From positions 63,579,901 to 63,643,900 of the forward strand of contig JAWZYU010000009.1 in the NCBI GenBank assembly GCA_038380435.1: a stretch of 64,000 nt of DNA. The letters are read 5' to 3'. The stretch is from Ryuthela nishihirai (taxonomy: Eukaryota > Arthropoda > Arachnida > Araneae > Heptathelidae). The translations under genes and the position numbers were made by a program. Below the pieces are notes generated by a model. The model saw only the letters and a program-made list of their open reading frames with translations, was not told the origin of the DNA and searched no databases. Positions 54,043-64,000 of this stretch are shown one piece after another. The first letter of the stretch is position 1. Every line of letters starts with the position of its first letter.

Positions 54043-54187
54043 CACTTTTTAATATGGATGGGGAAACTTGGACATGACGAATCAAAAACTGAATAGTGGT
54101 TATTTTTGCGCATTAAGTACAATAATAGATCACGAACCAAGAGGCATCACGGAATTTGATTCATTATAATGACATCGTGCCATTAGT

Positions 54188-54588
54188 AGGGGCGGGCGTT
54201 GCTCAATTGGTAGCACGCCAGATTCGTTATCTAAAGTTCCTATGTTCGAGTCGCATCTGGACCAGCGCCGAGATTTATAACCGCTAAACACACCCTACAC
54301 TACCTTCAGCCAGAAAATTGATACCGATGGGCTTGGAAAGGCAGCTGTCCATCGGATGGGACGTAAACCGTGGTTCCGTGTGCGGGAGAGCGATACGCTG
54401 TGCACGTTAAAGAACTTACTGGATGGCCGTAACGGGAGGCTTCCATCTGTCTCCTAACAGCTATCCAATGGATCTGCTTCCTCCAACCTTCTCTGAGCAC
54501 TTGGGGGTCCTTGTGACCTGACCACTTAAGCCATTATATGCAAATAAAATGCCGCTCAGAGATAAAACAACCCAGACTATTAATTCAT
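54188..54588 (+). mobile_element. SINE-B, full length, diverged
   Basis: Head ggcgggcgttgctcaattgg, B box gttcgagtcgc, core cgttaaagaacttactggat, end gctcagagataaaacaaccc. Confidence 0.85.
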
Positions 54589-54989
54589 TTGATTAATCTA
54601 TGCAAACGCCAATTCCTGGGCAACGGAATAACCAGTGCAATCAGGGATTACTTAGTGAAAGAGCTGTCAGGAACAGTGTTCCGGTACATTTTTTTTTAAG
54701 AAGTAAAATTGGATCCATTGGCATTTTGCTTTTAAAGTGTTGTCAATAATAAGCCAATTAATGATATTAAATTTATGCGACTTCAAAAGGAAAATAAGTT
54801 ATAAACAATTTTTTGGAAAGAGAAGGGACGATAAGGTTTCAAAATTTTGATAATATTTTCGTTTATATAAATTAATGAGCTAAAAAAAATTCTTAAACCT
54901 AAAAATTTTTTAAGAGGAAAGTTTAAACTTCCCCTTCACCCTTTGGCTACGCCATATATAAGGTGTAACATTTTTTGCACGAAGCAAGC

Positions 54990-55325
54990 TTGTATTTTGA
55001 GTTAGATTGTTTTACTTCTGAGCGGATCTTTTTTAGCATGCGATGGGTTAATAGCCAAGTCACAAGGGCCCCAAGGGTTCAGAGAACGTTGGAGAATTGA
55101 GACCCACTGGATAGGAGGCACATAGAAGTTTCCCGTCAAGGTCATCCAGGGTATTCCTCAACGTGTACAATGTATGGCTTTTCTGCACGGCAGGGACTTA
55201 ACATCCGATCCGAGGGACGCCAGCCTTTGCAAGCTCATAGGTATTCCCTTTCTGACCGAAGGCAGGACCGGAGTTAGCGGAGATAAATTTTAATCTGACA
55301 CAATTAGGACTCGCACCTGAGGAGT
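54990..55325 (-). mobile_element. SINE-B, old copy
   Basis: Minus strand: ttgttttacttctgagcgga, gtcaaggtcatccagggtat, ggacttaacatccgatccga. Head partly lost. Confidence 0.75.
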
Positions 55326-55329
55326 GCAT

Positions 55330-55854
55330 ATTGCGACTTATATCTCGAAACAATTTTTTATTTCCTTTGTCCCCAAACAAAAAAATTCAAGCTTAATTTA
55401 TTTGAAAATTGCTTGAAAGTCAGTTTCTATAAGCGTTGGCTAATAACAAAGGTTGTTTTTATTGCTATGGTTTCCTACGACACCCCACTAGTGAAATTTG
55501 GTTTACTAAATACGCTAATTCTGTTTAACACACTATTCAGGGAATGATAGAAAAAAACAACCTATTTTCGTCTCATTGGAAAGATGAACGGCTTCCGTTT
55601 TGGTAGTATTAACTTGGAGTTTGAGTTGTAGTTCAGCAAGATTATGAAAAAACGTTTAAATAAAATTGTTTATTACTTTTCATTTTAAGTAAAAAAAATT
55701 CTAAACACTTTTACATTCGTAACATTTACAACAGTTTGTTTCCACGTAATTACCTCTCGTAAGTTTGGAAGCACAATTTAAGCACTGCAAGCAATAAAAA
55801 ATGGTGACTTCACCTTTTCGCAAATGCATATATGAGTCAAGAGTTCTCAGTCAA
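55330..55854. other. No recognised feature
   Basis: AT-rich. Confidence 0.4.
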
Positions 55855-56205
55855 TGTTGAACCAGGCTCGTAATCTGCAGTTTTCAGGTTCGAGCGTTGA
55901 GATTTATCTCCGCTAAACAGCTAAACCCTAACCTGCCGTCGGTGAGAAAGCGGACCGCCGATGGGCTTGGAAACGCCACCGTCCGTCGGAAAGAAATTTA
56001 AGTCGTGGTCCATTACAGGAAAACAATACATTGTGCACGTTAAAGAACACGATGTATGGCCTTGGCGGAAGTACCATCTGTCTTCTAATGGCTGTCCAAT
56101 GGATCCCCTTCCTCAGATTTTTCTGAGTCCTTGAGGTCCGTGTGACCTGGCCATTTAGCCTATTATGTGCAAAAAAGGTGTCGCTCAGAGATTAAAAAGA
56201 AATCC
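55855..56205 (+). mobile_element. SINE-B, old, head truncated
   Basis: Starts ccaggctcgtaatctgcagt, core gatgggcttggaaacgccac, cacgttaaagaacacgatgt, end gtcgctcagagattaaaa. Confidence 0.8.
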
Positions 56206-56689
56206 ATGCAGATTAAACCTTGTAGCAGTGATACATCCAAAAAATAATCATTTTATTATTTTAATTTAAAGTTTTCGAAATATAATTTCCGTGAGTTTCC
56301 ATAATAATTTTTAATATTCATATAAAAGGGTACTGTTTTAGATTTCTGCATTCTAAAGCTATATTTGTAATATTTAATTTCATGAATTTGTTAATTTGTT
56401 TAATAACTAAGTTTGTTTTTCCCTTTGAAATGGAGATAATGCTCTCTTCATACTTTTACCAATGTAGTTTAGCCCCATTGACTTAAAAATGTGATGACCG
56501 GCTTTCCACAATAGCCTTGTGGTCCTTGTAATCCATACCCGTAGCAAGAGGAGGAGTAGCCTGCCCCCAACCTGCAAATACATGATCATCCTCTAGCAAG
56601 GTTTTTAGTCCGTTTGAAAATTTTCCCCGTTTCACTCCCGTTTCCAGATCTTATTTATTTATAAAATTTCTTTTCTCAGCGCCCGCTCC

Positions 56690-56800
56690 CCCCTGTTGCT
56701 TTGAGATGTTTACGGGCTTGTACATGGATTGTTGACACCTGTACATTAAGTTCATTGTGTGAAAAAAAAAGTGCCATTCAGAGGTAAACAACCCAATGGA
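56690..56800 (+). mobile_element. SINE-B 3' end trace
   Basis: 'gtgccattcagaggtaaaca acccaa' region after a degenerate core. 3' piece only. Confidence 0.5.
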
Positions 56801-57359
56801 TATCTGCACATATGTATGCACAATATCCTAATACGATCCAAAAACACACGGAATTTCTCGTATAGCTTCACTTACCACAGATGATAAAATTGCTTTTAAC
56901 TAAACATTGTTTTTCCATTTGCTTAGTAAATAACTATAAAAAAATATTTAAGCCCTTTAACTCCGAAGTTTTTAATTCCAGCCTATTTCATATCCAACAT
57001 TTTCAATCAAGATATACTCACTTCGACCGTTTTATCATAACATGTATATATAAATCAGTCATACTCAGTTAAGGGACTAAAAATTAGACCAAAATATCTC
57101 AAAATTATATTTTTTCCTAAAATTTTCCTGAAAGACGGTTGTATTATATTCGGATAAATATCATACAGAGTGATAAGGAAAGTTTACATCCAAGAGAATA
57201 TCCCGATAATTATTACTGGTATAGAAACGCGATCGAATCTCTCCCGAAAAACCTATTGAGGTCAATTAGTCTGCCAGGACTGAAGCTTTTCTGTTCTACG
57301 AGGAAAACAAGCTGAAAGTTAAACATCATAAATAGCTACGGAAGATAAGGCAAATTACA
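56801..57359. other. No recognised feature
   Basis: AT-rich; 57180-57340 may belong to the element on the right, but no motif is seen. Confidence 0.4.
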
Positions 57360-57830
57360 AAGTTGCAGAGTATCATTTATTTAAACAGAATTAATACACA
57401 CTATCCAGGTAATAGGAAAGGAAAGGTGTTGCACACAATGGCAGGAAAGAACTTTTGTTAATGAAACCCATATTCAAAAACTTTCCTCAGGCAGGATGTT
57501 GAAATGGACTCGTGTAAAGAGGTTTCCTTGCATGGCTTCATTAAGATTGCGACACGTCACGATTCGCTATTTGAAGTCATGTAATCATTGGAGTGGGAAG
57601 TCACAAACCGTCGATTTCACCTAGCCTTGGAAGAAACTGTCCAGTGGCGACAAGTCAGGAAACTTAGCAGACCATACCACTGGATACACTGTGTCCGATC
57701 CACCATCCGATTTATGTACGACAACGTAGCACCATGCAATGGAGAAGTGTCATATGTAAATCTGCACATCTGGATCCCACACGCGACTTCCTGATTTCAA
57801 AGCAGAAGCTCGTGAGCACTTAAGATCAGT
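57360..57830 (-). pseudogene. Tc1/mariner-superfamily transposase C-terminal remnant
   Basis: Minus strand, right to left: YDTSPLHGATLSYINRMVDR aligns with the 'QQDGAPPH....VR.fLn..f' block (second catalytic D). Then VVWSAKFPDLSPLDSFFQG aligns with 'WPPRSPDLTPLDFFLWG' (third catalytic D), followed by VKSTVCDFPL. This is the DDE type common in insects and chelicerates with an SPDLTPLDFFLWG signature. First catalytic residue and N-terminus not seen. The plus-strand frame 57588-57794 is its shadow. Confidence 0.55.
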
Positions 57831-57975
57831 TCTTATGCCACTTCACATCCTGAGAAAACATGGAATAAGCTCATTATTATCGAATAGTTTTATTCAATTA
57901 GCAAGAATTTTTCCCAAAGCTTGAAATTCGTCAAACCAAGGGTTTTCAACTGTGGTTTCTGGGGTCTTCGATAGC

Positions 57976-58062
57976 ACGGCTTTTGTGTGTGTGTGTGTGT
58001 ATGTCTCTCTCACATACACAGGCTCTGCTATCGAAGGGGAGGGGGAAGGAAGAGGGGGCGGC
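57976..58062 (+). repeat. (TG)n run followed by a G-rich tract
   Basis: tgtgtgtgtgtgtgtg at 57981-57999, then ggggagggggaaggaag and agggggcgg (58036-58062): four or more G runs, G-quadruplex candidate on the plus strand. Confidence 0.6.
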
Positions 58063-58202
58063 GACAAAAGTAGTCTTGACTCCCCATTGAGAAGGGTAAT
58101 GGAGAAAACAAATATTAAACATGTATATTTCATGCATTTCTCAAGAATTTTTTCAAGACTGCTAAAACGGAGGGGGAAATGTTAGGTTGCAATGGAATTC
58201 CC

Positions 58203-58565
58203 GTCTCTTGCCCCCCTCCCTCTTTTACTTTCCATCATATAGATCGAGTCACTCCCCCCGATTTTACTCTCAACTGTCTAGATCGAGTCACTCCCCCCAT
58301 TTTACTCTCTACTGTCTAGATCGAGTCATTCCTCCCATTTTACTTTCTATCGTGTAGATCGAGTCACTCTCCCCATTTTACTTTCTATCGTGTAAATCGA
58401 GTCACTCTCCCCATTTTACTTTCTATCGTGTAGATCGAGTCACTCTCCCCATTTTACTTTCTATCGTGTAGATCGAGTCACTCTCCCCATTTTACTTTCT
58501 ATCGCGCAGATCGAGTCACTCTCCCCATTTTACTTTGTACCGTCTAGATCGACCCCTCCCCCCAA
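58203..58565. repeat. 38-bp minisatellite, about nine units
   Basis: agatcgagtc starts at 58241, 58280, 58318, 58356, 58394, 58432, 58470, 58508 and 58546 (one unit of 39, the rest 38 bp). Unit: agatcgagtcactctcccca plus ttttactttctatcgtgt. Inner units are almost identical, outer ones diverged. Confidence 0.95.
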
Positions 58566-58908
58566 ATCTTAATATTTTTGAGGATCCGGGCCCGTTCGGT
58601 AGTGATCAGAAGGACAAAAACCCTAAATTGCGAAATTTGATGCAGTAATCCAATACGTTACTGAGGGAAGGCATACATGAAAATGACATTTCAATACATT
58701 TTATTAAAATCGGTTTATGTGGGGTTTATTTATTAGTACAGGTTTTTGGAATCCCTGGTATTATTAATAATTCAGGTGTTCTGATAGATGAATATTAACT
58801 ATTCAGATGATTCCAGATAAGAAATTTATTAATAGTTGGATTTGATGGAACATAAAAATTCAGCCAATAAATTCATTTCTAAAGGAAAAAAAAAGTTAAA
58901 AAATAAGC

Positions 58909-59155
58909 TACAAAAAGACTATGTAAAGACAAATATATATATCATTATATATATAGGCTTACATAGTCTTTTTGTATATATATTATATATATATATTATA
59001 TATACAATATATATTGTATATATATTATATTTTTATATTATATATATTATATATATACAATATATATTGTATATATATTATATTTTTATATTATATATAT
59101 ATTATATATATATATCATTATATATATATATACAAATATATATATAATATTTGAA
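58909..59155. repeat. 18-bp perfect hairpin and (TA)-rich repeat
   Basis: tacaaaaagactatgtaa at 58909-58926 and its inverted copy at 58959-58976. Followed by TA-rich sequence in which about 66 bp (acaatatatattgtatat...) occurs twice. Likely to form cruciforms; assembly may be unreliable here. Confidence 0.8.
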
Positions 59156-59344
59156 CGCCAAGAAAATATTAAACATGAATATTTCTGCTGTTGATATTAT
59201 TATTATTATTATTTATATATTATAAATTTTCTTTTGTTTCAGTAGGCAATTTTTCTTGCAAACAATGGACGAAGTGCCATGACCCAAGAACTTTAAGAAT
59301 GCAGAACTCGAGAGGGGAACAGGATCTATTGGACAGCTTTTGGG

Positions 59345-59660
59345 TTTGGGTTGTTTTACCTTTGAGCGGCACTCTTTGCACACCGGCATTTTTGCACTTT
59401 TCGCTAGGACCCAAGGGCTTAGAAAAGGTGGGTAAGATGATCTACTGGACAGTTGTTAGGAGACAGATGGAAGCCTCCTGTCGAGGCCTCCCAGCGTGTT
59501 CTTTAACAGGCACAGCGTAGGCTCTTCTGCACACGGATGCACGGCTTAACGTGTCATCAGACGGGCGGCGGCCTTTCTAAGCTCATCGGTGTCCCCTTAC
59601 TCACCGAAAGCAGGATAGAGATGAGAAGAGATAAATCTCAACGTTGGCATATTGGTACTC
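59345..59660 (-). mobile_element. SINE-B, old copy
   Basis: Minus strand: gggttgttttacctttgagc, gttctttaacaggcacagcg, ggcttaacgtgtcatcagac, gagataaatctcaacgttgg, head partly degraded. Confidence 0.8.
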
Positions 59661-59664
59661 GAAC

Positions 59665-59895
59665 CTGAGAGCCTTCTTAAGGCCTTCCAGAATGCTGCTT
59701 AGTATGCACGTTAATCGACAGAGTAATATACTATGAAGACGGATGGCCATCTTTCGAAGCCCATATTATCTCCTTCTCACCGATAGCAGGGTGAGAGTTG
59801 GCAGAAAAAATTTCAACGCAGGCAGAAAGAAGATTTGAACCTGCAGATATTACGTTAGGAGACTGGTGCCCTACTAACTGAGCAAATCATCGCTC
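59665..59895 (-). mobile_element. SINE-B-like, very old
   Basis: Minus strand: ccttccagaatgctgcttag, gcacgttaatcgacag, atggccatctttcgaagccc, aagatttgaacctgcaga, actaactgagc. Likely another copy inserted beside the first, or a sister family. Confidence 0.55.
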
Positions 59896-59899
59896 CAAC

Positions 59900-61037
59900 A
59901 GTGCTTGGAACGTGCGTACTCAGAATAATCATTTCTATAATGAAGGAAGATAACTGCCCTTTAACTCAAATTTTTCGTATTTATAGACAAGAAAGAAGAA
60001 TGTGTGATTTAAGACGATTCCACTGAATGTTATTAACGTGACGAACTGTACATATCAATACTATAACATATTTATCAAAATATATTTTTGCAGCCACACA
60101 TAAGTAACACGCTCTAACAAGAATGAATATCATATTCTATCGGTATATTATAACCTCAAGGTTTTTTGAAAATTTTTACTCTCCCATTGCCTTAGAGCTT
60201 AATGTTAATTTATCTGCTATTAGAGAGAGGAAATGAGAATTCGTTTCCCCTCTTCAAACACTTGAGCCAGACCCCGCAAAATTTGTTGATGATTCATTCA
60301 TTGAAGTCTCTTACTTCTCTATTCTTCACGGAGCGAATTGGCAAATGTAAGAGTATGTTAAAAATGTTTCTTTCATTGTGATTCATATCTGTGTGAACAT
60401 ATGAAAGAATTAAACTTAATATTTAGACAAGTTAAAAAAATTTTCACCATTAAAGCTGTACACACTTTTATAGATATACACTTGTATTGGTTAAATACAT
60501 AGCTATAAATTTCTTAGACACAGTTGTTGAATATTTTCCAACCTATTTCCAAGGTTTTTTTCACAGCACTTTCAGGTTCGTACCTTCAATTCATTGTAAA
60601 TGTTTTTACTCTTTCACAAAAAGGTCCAGTTGTGTAGTCGGTGCTTCTTTTTTATTTAAAGTCGCATTTTTTTTTCTTGCAGCACTTTATTATAAATGAA
60701 CCGTGCGTTTTATTTTTTTCAAAGCATCATAACTTAATACTCCCAATTCAAATTAATTTTATACAAATGCAAGCCAAAGAAAGATTGTGTAAGATGAGAC
60801 GGTCCAAATGCTTATATGAATTGTTTATAAGCTGACATGTTATGAATCTCTACGTGTCATTTAATAAAAGATACCTGTATTCAAAATTTAGGGACGACCA
60901 TCATGCTAAGTCGATGGGAAGCCTATTCGGTGTCTGGTGTTTCGAAAGCGAATTTTAGAAATGACTAATTTTTCGAAAGTCACCTATTCTCTAATAAACA
61001 TTTTCCGAAATTATTATTTTTTCAATATTGGAAGAGC
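59900..61037. other. No recognised feature
   Basis: AT-rich; no motif. Confidence 0.5.
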
Positions 61038-61039
61038 TA

Positions 61040-62253
61040 CACCGAAGAGCCAAAACATTATGACCAGCGTGTCTTTATGCAAATCGAAGCAACTGCAGGT
61101 AAACGAGTGTGAAGCTCATGAAACGGTATAAATAACACCTGATACTGAGCTCTGTTATTCAGTGTTATTCTTTTTCTTCAGATGGGAAAGGCAGAGGACT
61201 TAAGTGAGTTTGACAAAGGCCAAATTGCAATGCCCAGACGACTAGGTCAGAGCATTTTCGAGACGGCAAGGCTTGTGTGTTGATCACGATCAGTCATGGT
61301 TAGTGCCTTCAAAAAGTGGTCCGAGGAGGGAAAAACCACGAATTGCTGGCAAACTGACTCATGGACCGACCATAGCTTATCGATGCTAGAGGTGAGAGAA
61401 GGCTATCCCGTATGATACGAACCAACAGAAGGGACACTGTGCGGCAACTCGACCGTAATTTGAATGCTAGTGACGGGAGTTATGTGTCAGAACACACAGT
61501 ACATCGAACCCTGCTGAAAATGGGACTGCATAGCTGCAAGCAGCTTTGAATACCCATTTAACTTTGGTTCACCGTCGAAAGCCCCTACAATGGGCACGCG
61601 AGCATCAATACTGGATCTTAAATGATAGGAAGAAGGTCGTCGGGTCAGATGAATCTCGTTTCCCATCGCACCATATGGATGGCCAGGTAAGTGAGCGTCG
61701 TTTACCTGGAGAAGTGTTGGCACCAGGTTGCACAGTGGGACGAAAACAAGCCGGTAGAGAAAGTGTAATGCTTTGGGCAATGCTGGGAAACCCTGGGTCC
61801 AGTCATTCATGTGCACGAAACTATGACGTATACCATGTGCCTAAACATCATTGCAGACTAGGTACATCCTTTCATGGCAACGGTAATATCCCTCTAGCAG
61901 TGCCTTCTTTCAGCAAGATAATGCGCCATGCCACAGTGCTCGGATTGTTCGAAAATGGTTCGCGGAACATGAAGAAGACTTCCATGTAATGCCCTGGCCT
62001 CCAAATTCCCTAGACATGAATCCAATCGAGCATCTGTGGTTTGTGTTGGAAGAGCATATCCGATCTGCGGCGGCTCAGCCACGTAGCTTACAAGAATTAA
62101 AGGATCTGCTGGCAACTGTTGGTACCAGATACCACAAGACACCTTTAGAAATCTTGTAGCATCCATGCTTCGCCAGGTAAGAGCTGTTTTGGCGGCACAT
62201 GGAGGACCAACATCATATTAGGCAGGTAGTCATAATGTTTTGGCTCTTCGGTG
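61040..62253 (+). mobile_element. Tc1-type element with perfect TIRs, DD36E
   Basis: 25-bp perfect TIRs (caccgaagagccaaaacatt... at 61040-61064, inverted at 62229-62253), flanked by TA at 61038-61039 and 62254-62255. Length 1214 bp. Encodes a broken transposase on the plus strand whose second D and the E are 36 residues apart. That spacing is the mark of the DD36E (Incomer-type) group, whereas Tc1 has 34. Confidence 0.9.
61182..62215 (+). pseudogene. DD36E transposase, decayed
   Basis: Start MGKAEDLSEFDKGQIAMPRR, LGQSIFETARLV (DNA-binding part). Middle: LQWAREHQYW, KKVVGSDESRFPSHHMDGQV (first D), PGCTVGRKQAG, SVMLWAMLG. Then in another frame FQQDNAPCHSARIVRKWF (second D), WPPNSLDMNPIEHLWFVLEE (E), QPRSLQELKDLLATVG. 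All three catalytic residues are still encoded, but stops and at least two frameshifts (one between the first and second D) prevent expression. Codes as one gene filling the space between the TIRs, so the decay followed insertion. Confidence 0.85.
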
Positions 62254-62255
62254 TA

Positions 62256-62808
62256 TTCTTGGCTTTTACGGAAAAAAATATTTTGTTGTTTTAAGTACAC
62301 AGTATATTTAGTTTTTAACATTTCAGGATGTAAGCATGTCCAAGGGAAACATAACTTAATTATTTAAATTTAGTTATGTTTTATTAGTCATTAATTAAAA
62401 ATGCCAGAATCGTTTAGAGGAATGCATCTCAATTTTCAACAATATTCCCTTATGTTATAAAGAGTTATGGAAGCTTAATATTTAACAACAGCAATGCCTA
62501 AAATTAGATTTTAACTCAGAAGTTAATTATAATTTGAATAAGAAGTATTCTTTCACACCATTTAATACAACAGATGTATATTTAAAAAGTTAACGTAAAT
62601 AATTTTTTGATATTTTTCAATTTTTCCCAAGACTTGCATTGTTGCTGTTAAATATTCAAAGTCCATAACTAAGTACAAAGCAAACATTACTGAAAATCGA
62701 GACTTAGATAGACTTAATTGAGATCTTTAAGTTATTTTCCGTTACATTTTCTCATAAAACACTTAGTTTAGACGTTATAAAGCTTCGAAGTTAGCTTCCA
62801 CTTATATA
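62256..62808. other. No recognised feature
   Basis: AT-rich spacer between the Tc1-type element and the hAT MITE. Confidence 0.5.
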
Positions 62809-62816
62809 ATATGGAG

Positions 62817-62997
62817 CAGGGGTTCTCAACGTGGGGTACGCGATAAAATTTTTTGGGGTACGCCATGAGAGCTCAAAATCGCTAGATTTAGTAACAAAGT
62901 CGCTAAGTTGGCATTATTATACTATAATTATAGTTTTATCTGTATAACATACACATTTCCAGGAGGTACGTGAAGCATAAAAGTTTGAGAACCACTG
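62817..62997. mobile_element. hAT-type MITE, 181 bp
   Basis: Ends caggggttctcaac and (inverted) cagtggttctcaaac. 8-bp duplications atatggag (62809-62816) and acatggag (62998-63005), one mismatch. Terminal sequence and duplication length fit hAT elements. No coding capacity. Confidence 0.8.
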
Positions 62998-63005
62998 ACA
63001 TGGAG

Positions 63006-64000
63006 GGAAGTGGTCATAATTTAGTGAGCACTGAATATAGATTATTTTCAGAAAAAACGAGTTCAAGTTTTCATCTTGTTGTTTGTCTGTAGCCACCCAG
63101 TTTTTTTTTCTTCTTAGAGATAATCTAAAAATATTTTTAAGATGAACAGGTGTTTGAAATATTGAAATTTAATGATCCACATGTTCCGAATCTCTTAATA
63201 ACTTAAATAACGCCCTCTAATGGTGGAAAAGTTTGAAAAATGCAAAATTTCAAACGAATATTGCTAATTATCTCTTCATGGTAGATTTTTTTAAAATTTT
63301 GATTCTAGAGCATGAGGGAAAAGAGATTTACATTGGTAGCAATGATTTGATCCCTGTCACAAGGATTTATGGAAAAAGGCAACTTTTTTGTTTAAAAAGA
63401 TAAATGAAAAAACTATTTATATTTACAAGCACTAATAAAATATTACTATTTTTATTTTTCCAATCATCTATTAGTTCGAATTCTTCCTGTTAGAAAGCAT
63501 TAAAGGCGTAAAAAAAATTAAAAAAACTCCATTCTCTTTGAAAACGAGTACACCATATATGCCAGAAGCGAAAAAAATATTAAAAGTTATTATTATTATT
63601 CTACTTTAATCATAAATGTTTCAGTGAAAAATAACGTTTATCGGATTATCCAAGGTTCCCAACTCTCTGTTCTATTTCTCTCATGCGTAATCGTGGTGAA
63701 AATGTGGGTCAATCACCAAAAAAAAAGCATCCTTTCGAAATTCCTTCCGTCCTTTGGGAATGAAGATATTGATTTCAGTCATTTCAATGTTAGAAAAGAA
63801 GAAAATTATTCAGTACCTCCCTATAATACTGATTTTAGTTGGAAGTTAAGTGATTGATGTAATCTACCTAAACATGGTCATTATGCAGACAACTAGAATT
63901 TCTTTTCTATCTAAATATAATATCACAGTTAGGATTAGTTCACCATTATCGTATCAAAAGTGCTGACATTTATAGATTGAGAGAACCTTCGGCAGATGAT
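63006..64000. other. No recognised feature
   Basis: AT-rich to the end of the window; a 77-codon frame (63624-63857) has no recognisable content. Confidence 0.5.

Noticed and set aside
53717..54052. 111-codon frame at 54 kb, and similar frames at 38.6, 43.7, 50.7 and 51.3 kb
   Set aside because: All are translations of SINE-B, which is GC-rich and so stays open by chance in some frames.
57588..57794. 68-codon plus-strand frame as a gene
   Set aside because: Shadow of a transposase remnant on the minus strand.
58836..59147. 103-codon frame of Y and I residues
   Set aside because: Translation of (TA)-rich repeats.

Overview
This is AT-rich eukaryotic DNA with no bacterial or viral gene layout. 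I found no complete protein-coding gene, rRNA or functional tRNA gene. Nearly everything recognisable is mobile-element debris: non-LTR retrotransposons (LINEs), tRNA-derived SINEs, Tc1/mariner and hAT elements, one DNA element with retroviral-integrase-like coding remnants, foldback elements, satellites and minisatellites. That mix, with long unrecognised AT-rich stretches between, fits an intergenic or intronic region of a large invertebrate genome. An arthropod, perhaps a chelicerate, is my best guess; this is inference from element types, not from a host gene.

Layout. 0-5.7 kb: SINE fragments (families called here SINE-A and SINE-B) and one unidentified open frame. 5.7-12.0 kb: a broken CR1/Jockey-like LINE (ORF1, APE endonuclease, reverse transcriptase, ATT-repeat tail) interrupted by a Tc1 remnant and by a 1.3-kb element with palindromic terminal inverted repeats (TIRs). 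13.8-20.2 kb: a tandem duplication, a Tc1 element with both TIRs, a satellite rich in AGGTCA motifs, and a second Tc1 transposase remnant. 20.2-23.6 kb: an RTE-like LINE whose 5' part is inverted relative to its 3' part (twin-priming structure) and which ends in a long CATA microsatellite. 23.7-31.1 kb: two copies, in opposite orientations, of a foldback element next to a shared module, plus SINEs, an hAT-like element and a LINE 3' end. 31.5-33.5 kb: an 18-copy, 112-bp tandem array with higher-order structure, running into a 128-codon open frame. 36.2-37.7 kb: a mariner element with TIRs and TA duplications. 37.8-44.2 kb: SINEs, including SINE-B nested in SINE-A and SINE-B nested in the satellite. 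48-60 kb: a dense SINE-B cluster, a LINE remnant on the minus strand, minisatellites and a (TA)-rich cruciform region. 61.0-62.3 kb: a Tc1-type element with perfect 25-bp TIRs and DD36E spacing. 62.8-63.0 kb: a short hAT MITE with an 8-bp duplication.

How the parts relate. SINE-A and SINE-B carry A- and B-box pol III promoters and several have clear target-site duplications, so both moved by LINE machinery. No element here encodes an intact protein. Besides the elements, the most notable signal is a recurrent small mutation: at least five hairpins inside known element sequences arose by copying a short stretch in inverted orientation next to itself.
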